Assembly (NCBI RefSeq): GCF_003285545.1
Contig: NZ_QLNV01000003.1
Span: 62,001 to 126,000 of the forward strand
DNA length: 64,000 nucleotides
From: Sinomicrobium soli
Lineage (GTDB): Bacteria; Bacteroidota; Bacteroidia; Flavobacteriales; Flavobacteriaceae
Reading direction: 5' to 3'
The position numbers and the translations under genes were made by a program. The notes below the pieces were generated by a model, which did not search any database, was not told the DNA's origin, and saw nothing but the letters and a program-made list of their open reading frames with translations. Every line of letters starts with the position of its first letter. The stretch's first letter is position 1. Below are positions 19,210 through 27,674 of this stretch, piece after piece.

Positions 19210-20130
19210 TTATTTCCTGTTCCTCATCTCCTGGGAATAGGTATTCCGGTACTGAAGCGGAGACAGATCCATCACTTTCTTAAAGATCCTGGAAAAATAC
19301 AACGGGTCTTCAAATCCGATCCTGAAGCTGATCTCCTTAACACTGAGCCGGGTAAAAGTGAGATACTGGCATGCCGCCTGTATTTTCATCTGGTTGAAGT
19401 ACTGTAAGGGAGAATATCCCGTCCTCTTTTTAAAAACCGTAAAATAATGAGAGACCGAGAAACTGAAATGGTTCGCTATTTCCTCAATGCGGAGCGGCTT
19501 GTCGAGGTTTTCCTTCATATACCGGATCGATCTGTCCATCCTGTTCAGCTCTTCATTCGGGCCGGCAGTACTGTACAGCTCATGATATACAAAAGACCCG
19601 AGGAGTTCCCACAGTACTACATTCAGGTACTCCACATTAGAAATGCTGTAACCGCTTTCCAGGAATGAAAAAATAGTGTTGAACAAGTCTATTCTCTTTT
19701 TTTCCAGCGGTATACTCACCGCAGTTTCTCCGGAATTTTGCTTATATCTCTCATAGAATACCCGGGCCCTGTCTCCGGTAAAATGTACCCAGTATATGCT
19801 CCAGTAATTATCGGTGGAGGAACCGTAACTGTGCGCCGTATTTCTCGGAATGATAAAATAGCTTCCGGGCCCCAGGATGTGTTCACCGGATTTCATCCGG
19901 ACCACCCCCTCTCCCTCGATACAATAAATAAGTATATACTCTTCACAATCCCGCTTCCGTTCCCTGTAGTGATGGGTCGCATGCGGATAATATCCCACAT
20001 CGGTAAAATAGAGGGAGTTTATAAGCGGATTCCCTGTGATGACCTGCCGGATATTCCGGGGAACCACATACATCTTTTGCCCTATAAATCCTTCTTTTAT
20101 TCTCCGGCTTTTAGAAAGGTCATTTTCCAT
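19210..20130 (-). CDS. AraC-family regulator with cupin sensor domain
   Basis: 306 residues. The N-terminal cupin domain (about 30-170) contains CEEYILIYCIEGEGVVRMKS and LGPGSYFIIPRNTAHSYGSS, typical of AraC sugar sensors. The C-terminal double helix-turn-helix has LRIEEIANHFSFSVSHYFTV and LSVKEISFRIGFEDPLYFSR. It lies just upstream of, and in the same direction as, the GH2/symporter/DUF5107 group and is its probable activator in response to the sugar. The 205-bp gap to GH2 shows no perfect TAnnTTTG box. Confidence 0.88.
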   Translation of the reverse strand: MENDLSKSRRIKEGFIGQKMYVVPRNIRQVITGNPLINSLYFTDVGYYPHATHHYRERKRDCEEYILIYCIEGEGVVRMKSGEHILGPGSYFIIPRNTAHSYGSSTDNYWSIYWVHFTGDRARVFYERYKQNSGETAVSIPLEKKRIDLFNTIFSFLESGYSISNVEYLNVVLWELLGSFVYHELYSTAGPNEELNRMDRSIRYMKENLDKPLRIEEIANHFSFSVSHYFTVFKKRTGYSPLQYFNQMKIQAACQYLTFTRLSVKEISFRIGFEDPLYFSRIFKKVMDLSPLQYRNTYSQEMRNRK

Positions 20131-20517
20131 GGTCTCCTTTTTGGACTGAATTCGGAAGGTAAAGTAACAACATTTTCCGGCTCTTCAAAGATCAGAGAGC
20201 ATTTTTCCGAAAATCCGGATTACGGAAAGCTGGTCAGCAAAAAAGCATATAAAAGGAGCAAGTTCTTTTTACTACTCCTTAATTTTCGTATTTTTAAACC
20301 ATAAGTTCTTCTATGCTTGTGAAATCCTCATAACGGTGCAAAAGATTTTAAAGGGATCCCTCCTATCCGACGGTGGCAGGCGGGCGTCATAAAAAGGAAC
20401 GAATGTATGGAGCGGGAAGACATGAGGTTACAGATTAAAGAGTTGTTGCAACCTGCAACTTGAAACCTGTAATCCTGATAATAGGAATAACTGATAACTT
20501 AATTTAAATTCATTCGC
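20131..20517. other. 387-bp gene-free stretch between AraC regulator and panE
   Basis: Divergent intergenic region with no credible ORF. It holds a copy of the dispersed repeat TTGCAACCTGCAACTTGAAA (about 20446-20470), with relatives at about 45922, 50107 and 63523. I see no clear TAnnTTTG box for panE. Confidence 0.5.
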
Positions 20518-21450
20518 GTGAACATATTGATCTACGGTATAGGTGGTGTCGGCGGGTATTTCGGGGCCAGACTCGCTGCAACGGAACATCACGTGACTTT
20601 TATCGCCCGGGGAAAACACCTGGAAGCCATACGGGAAAACGGCCTGCTGGTAAAAAGCTTTCTGGGCGATTTCCGGGCCCGGCCGGACCTGTGTACCGAT
20701 ACCCTGAACACCGTACCCCAGCCAGACCTGGTTATCCTGGGTGTTAAAAGCTGGCAGCTCCCGGAAGCAGCCAGGGCACTCCGTACCATTCTAAAACCCG
20801 GGACCCTGGTATTGCCGCTGCAGAACGGCGTGGACAACTCGGAAAAACTCAGACAGTTTATTCCGGAACAGCAGATACTGACCGGGTTCTGTAACCTGAT
20901 CAGTTTTGTGGAGGCCCCCGGGATCATCCGCCATGCTGCGTTTAACCCGAGGCTTTCCTTCGGGGAAACCGATAACCGGAAAACGGAACGTGCCCTGCAA
21001 ACAGACCGTGTTTTCAGACAGGCCGGGATCAACAGCAGTATCCCGGAGGACATTCATCGCGAGATCTGGAGAAAATTCATGTTCATTACCACCATCAGCG
21101 GCCTGGGAGGGCTTACCAGGGTGCCGATCGGGACCATCCGCCAGAGTGCATACCTGTACCGGATGATGCGCGATACTGCAGAGGAAATACTGGCTGTGGC
21201 CAGAGCCGGGAACATTGACCTGAATCCCTCAGACGTAGACGACGTCATGGATATCATCAACAACCAGGCCCCTGAGAGCACAGCCTCTACACAGCGGGAT
21301 ATTATGGCCGGAAAACCGTCGGAACTGGAAAATTTTAACGGCTATATCGTAAGGGAAGCCAAAAAACTGGGCATTCCGGTACCGGTCAACGAGATGATCT
21401 TCGAATGCCTGCTCCCCATGGAAAAAAAGGCCAGGGAAACCAGCCTGTAA
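20518..21450 (+). CDS. panE: 2-dehydropantoate 2-reductase (ketopantoate reductase)
   Basis: NADPH-dependent reduction of ketopantoate to pantoate, in pantothenate/CoA synthesis. 310 residues beginning with GTG (20518). The Rossmann motif GIGGVGGYFGARLA sits at the N-terminus, LGVKSWQLPEAAR and LQNGVDNSEKL follow, and the C-terminal helical domain carries the conserved catalytic Lys region (REIWRKFMFITTISGL) and the substrate-binding stretch PSELENFNGYIVREAKKLG. Length and motifs fit PanE; related ApbA-type reductases for other 2-oxoacids cannot be excluded. It is monocistronic and convergent with the ClC gene (gap about 20 bp). Confidence 0.88.
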   Translation: MNILIYGIGGVGGYFGARLAATEHHVTFIARGKHLEAIRENGLLVKSFLGDFRARPDLCTDTLNTVPQPDLVILGVKSWQLPEAARALRTILKPGTLVLPLQNGVDNSEKLRQFIPEQQILTGFCNLISFVEAPGIIRHAAFNPRLSFGETDNRKTERALQTDRVFRQAGINSSIPEDIHREIWRKFMFITTISGLGGLTRVPIGTIRQSAYLYRMMRDTAEEILAVARAGNIDLNPSDVDDVMDIINNQAPESTASTQRDIMAGKPSELENFNGYIVREAKKLGIPVPVNEMIFECLLPMEKKARETSL

Positions 21451-21469
21451 AATACGGGAAGCCTGTTCG

Positions 21470-22753
21470 TTACGATCGCAGGCTGAATGAGATACCGTCC
21501 TTTTTTCGGTTATACGTATATACGGTATAGCGGCACAGATAACCGGCCACATACCTGGCGGTAAACACCCCTATCAGCACCGGGATAAAGAGGTTAAACC
21601 CTCCCCCTGCCAGGGTACAGGTCAGGAATAATGCCGTTAAGGGAGCGTGAATGGCAGCACTCAGCATGGCGCCGGCCCCTATCAGAGCAAAATTAAGAGG
21701 GATGAGTTCCGTATGAAAATAATGGTTGCAGCACACAGCCACAAGAATACCCAGCAATGCTCCTGTAACAATACTGGGTGCAAACACTCCTCCGTCTCCC
21801 CCGGCTCCCAGTGTCAGTGAAGCTGCCAGTGGCTTCAGTATAATGATACAGAAAAGCGTCAGCATAAGCCCCAGGGAGAATGTCATATAGTCATGCGCGA
21901 TCCATTCCGACACGGCGTGATAACTGTCTCCGTATAAAGCCGGAAAGATGAATATACCCGCCCCGACCAGTATGGCCCCCAGGTTTACGCGTATAAAATC
22001 ACTTTTTATAACAGAAAACCTCTCCTTTATAAAAATGACGCTCCGGGTAAAATAAACCGCTGCAATTCCGGCCAGTATACTCAACAAGATCATAAAAGGA
22101 ATGGCTTCGGTCTTCCACAGGGAAACACTGAAATCAAAAAGCCTTCCGCTATCAAAAAAATATACAAATCCCCAGGCCGGTACTACGGCCGTCCCGCAAC
22201 TCAGGAGCATTGTCCTGTTCGCTTTCCTGGAGATTACCTCTATGGCAAATAACAGGCCCGCAAGCGGACTTCCGAACAATACCGTGATCCCGGCAGCCAC
22301 CCCGGCACATATGAGTTCTGCCTTATAGCTGTTGGCCACGCTTTCCTTTCTGCGCGCAGAGGCCCCCAGGGCAGCCGTAGCTACTACGGTAGAGACCTCT
22401 ATACCGGTAGATCCCCCGAAGACGACGGTCAGAAAACCATTGATATAATGTGAGGGCACCTTGTAAAAGGGCAGTTCGTCCCTTCTGTGGTCGAGGGTGT
22501 GAAATATCTCGGCGATCCCCTTGTTTTTCTTGCCCTTAAAAAGATACTTTCGGGTAAAGTATATCAGCGTTATTCCCACGGAAGGCAATACGACAGACCA
22601 CCACGGCCATGTATAAACCAGCCCGAGAAAATGTTCTTCAAAAAACTCCGTGATCTTTTTGAGCGAATACCCCAGCAGGGTAGCCAGGATACCTACCGTG
22701 ATTGCCCCGGTAATCAACCCGTAGTAACTCTTCCTGATCGTCTTTTTCTTCAT
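21470..22753 (-). CDS. ClC-family chloride channel or antiporter
   Basis: 427 residues from ATG 22753 (MKKKTIRKSYYG), with about ten to twelve membrane segments and no CBS domains. ClC signatures are GGSTGIEVST (gating Glu in the position of the GREGP motif), SPLAGLLFAIEVISR, and GAGGDGGVFAPSIVTG near the pore. The second, internal 'proton' Glu of Cl-/H+ antiporters (EE in E. coli IIEEMR) is Val here (AIEVIS), the residue found in ClC channels. That suggests passive conduction, but it is not proof because some exchangers also lack it. The upstream in-frame extension to 22888 has no family character. It may follow the nor-ric genes in transcription (135 bp downstream) or be separate. Confidence 0.87.
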   Translation of the reverse strand: MKKKTIRKSYYGLITGAITVGILATLLGYSLKKITEFFEEHFLGLVYTWPWWSVVLPSVGITLIYFTRKYLFKGKKNKGIAEIFHTLDHRRDELPFYKVPSHYINGFLTVVFGGSTGIEVSTVVATAALGASARRKESVANSYKAELICAGVAAGITVLFGSPLAGLLFAIEVISRKANRTMLLSCGTAVVPAWGFVYFFDSGRLFDFSVSLWKTEAIPFMILLSILAGIAAVYFTRSVIFIKERFSVIKSDFIRVNLGAILVGAGIFIFPALYGDSYHAVSEWIAHDYMTFSLGLMLTLFCIIILKPLAASLTLGAGGDGGVFAPSIVTGALLGILVAVCCNHYFHTELIPLNFALIGAGAMLSAAIHAPLTALFLTCTLAGGGFNLFIPVLIGVFTARYVAGYLCRYTVYTYNRKKDGISFSLRS

Positions 22754-22888
22754 GGCACCGAAATATGCGTTTTTCCGACAAAAATTCCGGTACAAAATTA
22801 GAATAACACAACCAATAAAGTGCAGGCAGACCTGATTTTTATTCCCTCCGGACCCATATATCCCGATCCGTCCCGAAAACGAAAGCAA

Positions 22889-23044
22889 TTACCATCCCAT
22901 CCGGAAGGAAACCCCCATAAATACAAAGGCCAGGGACAACAGGGTTACGGCTGCAATATGGCAGACCAGCAGGACCAGGTGTCCCCCGACCCAGATACAT
23001 GCCCCTACCATATGAAAGAATATCAAAAGTCTGACATACCACAT
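22889..23044 (-). CDS. 51-residue membrane protein, shortened CopD-like
   Basis: MWYVRLLIFFHMVGACIWVG is followed by GHLVLLVCHIAAVTLLSLAF and a basic end FRMGW. It has two hydrophobic helices. The first matches the opening helix of CopD-like membrane proteins (HxxGAxIWVGGHL) and the second resembles their last helix (HxxxVTLLxxxFVxxGVSFRxGW), as if about 100 residues between them had been lost. The ATG starts 2 bp after the ric stop codon, so it is probably translated by coupling with ric. It could be a true small membrane protein or a gene deleted internally in frame; I see no frameshift. Confidence 0.6.
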   Translation of the reverse strand: MWYVRLLIFFHMVGACIWVGGHLVLLVCHIAAVTLLSLAFVFMGVSFRMGW

Positions 23045-23046
23045 GG

Positions 23047-23769
23047 CTACGATAATGTTTCCTGGAGCTTTACGGCCCCGGGAAAAAGAATATTGTTTTC
23101 CAGGTGAATGTGCAGGTGCAGGTCCTTTTCGAATGCTTCGAGTGTGGCATAGGCCACCCTGTAGGTTTTGCACGCATCTTCCGGGGGGGTATACCGGTCG
23201 GTGATACGGGCGATTTCCCGGAAACGGGTCCCTTCCTCGTCATGTTCGTGTTTCATGGTGTCAATGGGATTTTCCACACTCCCGAAATGCGCCCGCTCCG
23301 GCACACTTCCCGCCTGTTTTGCCTTTACCATTTTCCGGATAAAGGGAAACAGTACCAGTTCTTCCTTTTTCATGTGCTGGCTGAGGGCCCCGGCTGTTTC
23401 GGTAAACAATCCGTACACCTGCAACAACTCGGGGTGCCGCTGCCCGTGTACCTTTCTGAGTTTGTCCAGGTACTGCAGCAGTACGGGAACGGTTTCTTCC
23501 ACATACCGGTGATGTTTTTTCTCTATATAATCCGCAAGCAGGTCCAGGGGCCATGACTTATAGTCAACAACCTGTTCCGCAACGGTATCCCGTACGGTGC
23601 CCAGGTCGTCGAGCAGAGCCTGCTGATCCACCCCTTTTTTGGCACAAACCTCACCTATGGTACGGTGTCCCTTACAGCAAAAGTCAATGCCGTACTTTGA
23701 AAAGACCGCTGCCGTTCTGAAATCTTCAGCAACAAATTCGCCGATCTGTTTATTGATCAATGTTTCCAT
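23047..23769 (-). CDS. ric: Iron-sulfur cluster repair di-iron protein (Ric/ScdA/YtfE)
   Basis: Repairs Fe-S centres damaged by NO or oxidants and has been linked to NO handling. 240 residues: an N-terminal ScdA domain with Cys31-Cys32 (YGIDFCCKGHRTIGEVC) and a hemerythrin-like four-helix bundle with the spaced His/Glu ligands (HHRYVEETVP, HGQRHPEL, HMKKEELVLFPFI, MKHEHDEEG, HLHIHLENNILFP). It begins 21 bp after the NO reductase gene, in one operon, which supports a role under nitrosative stress. Confidence 0.92.
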   Translation of the reverse strand: METLINKQIGEFVAEDFRTAAVFSKYGIDFCCKGHRTIGEVCAKKGVDQQALLDDLGTVRDTVAEQVVDYKSWPLDLLADYIEKKHHRYVEETVPVLLQYLDKLRKVHGQRHPELLQVYGLFTETAGALSQHMKKEELVLFPFIRKMVKAKQAGSVPERAHFGSVENPIDTMKHEHDEEGTRFREIARITDRYTPPEDACKTYRVAYATLEAFEKDLHLHIHLENNILFPGAVKLQETLS

Positions 23770-23790
23770 GTCTACAGGTATTTTTATAAT

Positions 23791-26025
23791 TTATTTCCGT
23801 TTTTGTAATGTCAATTGGTATACAAACACTCCAACAGCAATGATCCCCACACCGAAAATGGTGTCCCCGACAGCGCGCAGCCATTTGAGTGCGATCATGC
23901 CGGGATGCTGCATAAGCTCCGAAGAGCGGGCAAACCACATACCGTGTTCTATACTTTCCAGTGCCTGCCACACCCCTATGGGCAGCAAACTGAGCAGGGC
24001 CATCCCCAGCAGTCCGGTATTAAGCGACCAGAAAGCGAGTTTCAGGAGTTTTTCATTCCAGGTCACGTTCCTGTACAGGCTTCTCAACACAAACAGCATC
24101 AATCCTATACCCAGCATGCCATAGACTCCGAACAAGGCAGTATGACCGTGCAAAGGGGTAGTATTAAGCCCCTGTATATAATAAAGCGCAATGGGTGGGT
24201 TGATAATAAACCCGAATATTCCCGCACCGAGAAAATTCCAGAAGGCCACGGCCAGCATAAAATAGATAGGCCATTTATAATCTTTCAGCCATCCGGCTGC
24301 CCTGGACAGTTTGTAATTGTGGTAAGCCTCATACCCGATCAGGGTAAGGGGCACCACCTCCAGGGCACTGAAAGTGGCCCCCAGGGCCATTACCGCGGTG
24401 GGCGTACCGGAAAAATAAAGATGATGGAAAGTCCCGATAACCCCTCCCGACATAAAAACAATGGTAGCCAGCAGCACATTGAGCGTAGCCGTCCTGGTTT
24501 TCAGAAGTCCCAGCCGGACAAATAAAAATGCGATGACCACCGTGGCAAATACCTCGAAAAATCCTTCCACCCAGAGGTGAACCACCCACCATCTCCAGTA
24601 TTCGGCTATGGCGAGGTTGGTCTGCCGGCCCCACATCAGGCCCGCCGCATAAAAGGTGGCAATGGCCGTACAGGAGATCAGGAACATGATAATCAGGTTT
24701 CTTTCCGGCGTTTTCGCCCTGAGCAGCGGTACCAGCGGACGAACCATAAGGGCCAGCCACAGGAAAAGCCCGATCAGCAGGAAGATCTGCCAGAACCTTC
24801 CCAGGTCAACGTATTCATATCCCTGATGACCGAACCAGAAGTTACTCACCAGGTCCATTTTCTGCATGACCCCCAGCCACTGCCCCGCCATGGAGCCCAG
24901 AACAATGACCAGCAGGGCCACAAAGAGAAAATTGACCCCCAGAGCCTGATACTTCGGATCTTTTCCGGAAACCGCCGGCGCTATGTAAAGGCCGGTGGCC
25001 AGCCAGGCTGTTGCGATCCAGAAAATGGCGAGCTGGGTATGCCATGTCCGCGATACGGCATAAGGCAGGATAGTGTCCAGGGGAAGGCCATACAAGCCGC
25101 CACCTTCAACCCCGTAATGGGCCGTTACGATACCCAGCAGCATCTGGAGTATCATAAGCAGGCTTACGATCCAGAAATATTTTTTGACCAGCAGCATGGA
25201 AGGTGTGATGCCCTGTCTGAGCAGGGGGTCCGTTTCCGGTGCGGGCACGTTTTCCTCTTCCCCCGATCTGACATGATAAAATACCATGATACCGATACAA
25301 AGGATAAGCAGGATAATGCTGACCCCCGACCAGGCCAGCAGGTCACGTGTCGGGCCGTTCCCCACCAGTTCGTCGGCCGGCCAGTTATGGGTATAGGATA
25401 CCGTGCTTCCCGGCCTTTCGGTTACCGTGGCCCAGGTAGCCCAGAAGAAAAAGGCATTCATTTTACGCATACGGGCTTTATCCCGTATACTGTTTTCCGG
25501 AATGGCGTAATCGTGGCGCAGCTTCCCGAAACCGGGATCATCGGTAAACAGCCCTTCGTAATAGCCACAAAGGTAATCAACAGCCTTTAACCTGGTATCC
25601 GAAATCGTAATGGTCCCCGATTCCTCCTCATAGGTATTGGTCCGCAATTCTCTCTGAAGCCGCACTTTTAATACCGCCTGTTCTTCAGGCGACAGGGCCT
25701 TGTAGCCCGTACCGTACTCTTCCTCTGCAAAAATGTCGAGTATAAACAGTGCCTCCCTGTGCAACCAGTCGGCAGTCCAGTCGGGAGCCACATACGCGCC
25801 GTGACCCCAGACCGACCCCACTTCCTGGCCTCCCATACTTTGCCAGATATTCTGGCCGTCCATGATGTCCTGCCCGGTAAATACGACCGTGCCATCCGCT
25901 GTCCTGACCGTATCGGGCACAGGAGGAGACTGCTGGTATATTTCACTGCCGTAATAGATCAATACTCCGAAAGACAATAGCATAACCAGGGCAAATGCTA
26001 TCCACAGTTTTCGTTCTCTGCTCAT
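23791..26025 (-). CDS. norZ: Quinol-dependent nitric oxide reductase (qNor, NorZ)
   Basis: Inner-membrane enzyme reducing 2 NO to N2O with quinol electrons. 744 residues, the length of single-subunit qNor: an N-terminal membrane anchor and periplasmic NorC-like domain without heme-c Cys (GQNIWQSMGGQEVGSVWGHG), then 12 helices of the heme-copper type. Metal ligands appear in RTWHTQLAIFW (low-spin heme), HLWVEGFFEVFATVV (FeB His and the NOR-specific Glu), GTFHHLYF (FeB His pair) and HGHTALFGVYG (heme His). It is the first gene of an operon with ric and a 51-residue membrane protein. Upstream are a TATGA-N6-TCATA palindrome (26121-26136) and a promoter box (26092-26099), so expression probably depends on the Crp/Fnr protein encoded at 41043. 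Confidence 0.95.
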   Translation of the reverse strand: MSRERKLWIAFALVMLLSFGVLIYYGSEIYQQSPPVPDTVRTADGTVVFTGQDIMDGQNIWQSMGGQEVGSVWGHGAYVAPDWTADWLHREALFILDIFAEEEYGTGYKALSPEEQAVLKVRLQRELRTNTYEEESGTITISDTRLKAVDYLCGYYEGLFTDDPGFGKLRHDYAIPENSIRDKARMRKMNAFFFWATWATVTERPGSTVSYTHNWPADELVGNGPTRDLLAWSGVSIILLILCIGIMVFYHVRSGEEENVPAPETDPLLRQGITPSMLLVKKYFWIVSLLMILQMLLGIVTAHYGVEGGGLYGLPLDTILPYAVSRTWHTQLAIFWIATAWLATGLYIAPAVSGKDPKYQALGVNFLFVALLVIVLGSMAGQWLGVMQKMDLVSNFWFGHQGYEYVDLGRFWQIFLLIGLFLWLALMVRPLVPLLRAKTPERNLIIMFLISCTAIATFYAAGLMWGRQTNLAIAEYWRWWVVHLWVEGFFEVFATVVIAFLFVRLGLLKTRTATLNVLLATIVFMSGGVIGTFHHLYFSGTPTAVMALGATFSALEVVPLTLIGYEAYHNYKLSRAAGWLKDYKWPIYFMLAVAFWNFLGAGIFGFIINPPIALYYIQGLNTTPLHGHTALFGVYGMLGIGLMLFVLRSLYRNVTWNEKLLKLAFWSLNTGLLGMALLSLLPIGVWQALESIEHGMWFARSSELMQHPGMIALKWLRAVGDTIFGVGIIAVGVFVYQLTLQKRK

Positions 26026-26091
26026 TATTTCTTATAAATTGGAATTGACAATTATTTTTTCCCTCCGTAGAGAAGGCTGAACTTTACGCTG

Positions 26092-26099
26092 CAAAGATG
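26092..26099 (-). promoter_or_regulatory. Promoter -7 box for norZ-ric
   Basis: The minus strand reads CATCTTTG, one base off TAnnTTTG, 67 bp before the norZ start. Its last base (26092) is 36.5 nt from the centre of the palindrome at 26121-26136. Confidence 0.55.
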
Positions 26100-26120
26100 C
26101 CATACCCCTGCTTCCTGTTT

Positions 26121-26136
26121 TATGAGGGAGATCATA
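26121..26136. promoter_or_regulatory. Crp/Fnr-type operator for norZ
   Basis: TATGAGGGAGATCATA is a perfect 5-bp inverted repeat with a 6-bp spacer, the geometry of Crp/Fnr sites. Variants of the same motif stand before four other units in the window at the same distance from their boxes. Confidence 0.65.
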
Positions 26137-26220
26137 TTGCCATATACGGCCCGTTTCAAACGGATAACGGGCAGCCGTAAACCATTTTACAACTGCCCGT
26201 TATCAGGAAAAAAAAGAGTC

Positions 26221-26931
26221 TTATGTTCTTATCTGAACCGGCACACGGGAGGTTTCCGCCAGTTTTTCGGGAATATCCGTACCATCGCTTTCCATATCCC
26301 CGAGTGTCGGTACACCCGACCTGAATTTCTGGAGGTAATACACTCCTCCGTAACCTTTATCTTTGAGAAAGGCACTCATGGCAAACAGGTCGTCATACTT
26401 CAGGAGATCACCGTGAACGGTGGTCCGTACCTCAAACGGAACAGGGCCGGCCATCAGCAGGTCGAGACAGTGTTCGAACGCTTTGAAATACCTGCGCCCG
26501 GTAACGGCAACTTCCCTTTCGGGAAGGGCCTTAAAATCCAGGGCCACATAATCCACCAGTCCTTTCCGGAGCATTTTGTCCAGTATCACCGGCCTGCTGC
26601 CATTGGTATCTGCCTTGACCAGGAACCCCATATCCTTTATCCGGCCGGCAAAATCCGGAACCCCGGGATGCAGCAGGCATTCTCCCCCACTCATCACCAC
26701 ACCCTGCAACAAGCCCTGCCTGCTTTCCAGGAACTCCAGGGCCGCAGTGTAGGTATACTGTCCTTTTCCGAGTACAATTTCCGGGTTATAACAATACACA
26801 CACCGCATATTGCACCCGGCAAACCACAGGATACAGGACGGATGCCCGGGATAGTCCAGCAGGGTAAACGGGGTTATTCCGTAAATGTTCCTACTGCTTT
26901 TCCCTGAAATGCCTGCGCTGCCTGTGTTCAC
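26221..26931 (-). CDS. nrdG: Anaerobic ribonucleotide reductase activating protein
   Basis: Radical-SAM activase that places the glycyl radical on NrdD. 236 residues with the cluster motif CxxxCxxC at Cys40, Cys44, Cys47 (WFAGCNMRCVYCYNPE) and the SAM-binding VVMSGGECLLHPG. It is longer than the E. coli enzyme (about 154 residues) and closer to the TIGR02495 type found with Bacteroidota and archaeal NrdD. Its ATG (26931) lies inside the preceding glycyl-radical ORF, with a 41-bp overlap in another frame, so the two are probably translationally coupled. It is the last gene of the leftward thioredoxin-nrdD group. Confidence 0.9.
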   Translation of the reverse strand: MNTGSAGISGKSSRNIYGITPFTLLDYPGHPSCILWFAGCNMRCVYCYNPEIVLGKGQYTYTAALEFLESRQGLLQGVVMSGGECLLHPGVPDFAGRIKDMGFLVKADTNGSRPVILDKMLRKGLVDYVALDFKALPEREVAVTGRRYFKAFEHCLDLLMAGPVPFEVRTTVHGDLLKYDDLFAMSAFLKDKGYGGVYYLQKFRSGVPTLGDMESDGTDIPEKLAETSRVPVQIRT

Positions 26932-27043
26932 CCTTTTTTCCGGTATTAAAGCTTTCTACGGGCCTGTGGTATCCCATGACGCGGGTATACACCAGGCACC
27001 GGGTCCGGGATGCCTCCGGCAATTCCTGTGCTGTTGTTTTCAT
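26891..27043 (-). CDS. Separate glycyl-radical C-terminal domain of NrdD (50 residues)
   Basis: An ATG at 27043 opens a 50-codon frame ending in TAG at 26893-26891. After MKTTAQELPEASRTRC it reads LVYTRVMGYHRPVESFN and then a basic tail TGKKGEHRQRRHF. This is the C-terminal glycyl-radical loop of class III ribonucleotide reductase (RVxGYxRPVxxxNxGK), with the radical Gly at position 24. The large nrdD frame at 27675-29801 stops just after its zinc motif and lacks this loop, so the two pieces together make one complete NrdD. The leader before the ATG (CTAAGAACTAAAAAACTAAA) matches the leader of bcp near 61611, which supports translation. It could act as a detachable radical subunit in the manner of YfiD, or it could be the stranded end of a gene broken by the repeat block 27044-27674. 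Confidence 0.85.
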   Translation of the reverse strand: MKTTAQELPEASRTRCLVYTRVMGYHRPVESFNTGKKGEHRQRRHFREKQ

Positions 27044-27674
27044 TGTTTTAGTTTTTTAGTTCTTAGTTTGGGCATGCCTGAATACGGTTGCCTTTTTTCT
27101 GATTAATAATTAATTGTTACTATTGGTCTTTTGCTTCCTTTATGCTCTTGAAGTTCCTTTGCTCGTGGATTGGGATTCTTCGCTTCGCTACCCATGACGT
27201 ATCTATCCTAAGTTACTCCATCTCAAAGACTCCCCTCTTCAGACGAAGAGGGGTGGGCAGCTATGCTGGCCGGGGAGTTTTGACAGGCCTGAACTTTGGT
27301 GTATATACCCAAACGTTTGGTATTATCCTTATGATCCGGGCTTTCAAAACCCTCCGTCTCATCAAAGATGAGCCACCTCCCTTCGTCTGAAGGGAGGAGT
27401 TATGTGTAGGTTTATCACATTTGATAAATGAAGACTAAAACGTTATCTTCATTGATGCGGTTGCCCAAACGTTAGGTCTCTGAATGACAGGCATTGTCAT
27501 TCCGACGCAGGAGAACCCCGAAGGGCTCAACGCAATTAAATCTCCGGGGCTTCCTTTATGCTGTTGAAACTCCTTTGTGCCCGGGTAGTGATCCTTCCCC
27601 CAACCTGCTTCGACAGGCTCAGCAACCTAAAGCCGGGGCAGACACTTCGGTCCGGATGACAATTTTCTATCATT
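27044..27674. repeat. Repeat-rich gene-free block between the two parts of nrdD
   Basis: 631 bp without a credible ORF. It contains a direct repeat of about 33 bp (27133-27165 and 27549-27582, sharing GCTTCCTTTATGCT), two related palindromes (about 27227-27252 around CCCCTCTTCAGACGAAGAGG and 27368-27395 around CCTCCCTTCGTCTGAAGGGA), CCAAACGTTTGG (about 27310) with a degenerate copy near 27467, a TGTCATTCCGACGCAGGAGA element (about 27498) and a TGCTTCGACAGGCTCAGCAA element (about 27606). The last two types are commonly seen dispersed between genes in Bacteroidota. No reverse transcriptase, transposase or recognisable intron is present. At the left end, 27044-27092 carries an AGTTCTTAGTTTGGGCAT element also found at 61611-61650. 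Confidence 0.75.

Noticed and set aside
23791-26025. Reading the NO reductase as a cytochrome c oxidase
   Set aside because: The fused NorC-like domain without heme-c Cys and the NOR-type HLWVEGFFE motif identify qNor.
27044-27674. Group I or II intron between the nrdD parts
   Set aside because: The downstream piece has its own start codon, no intron-encoded protein is present, and the sequence consists of dispersed repeat types; no catalytic core was recognisable by eye.
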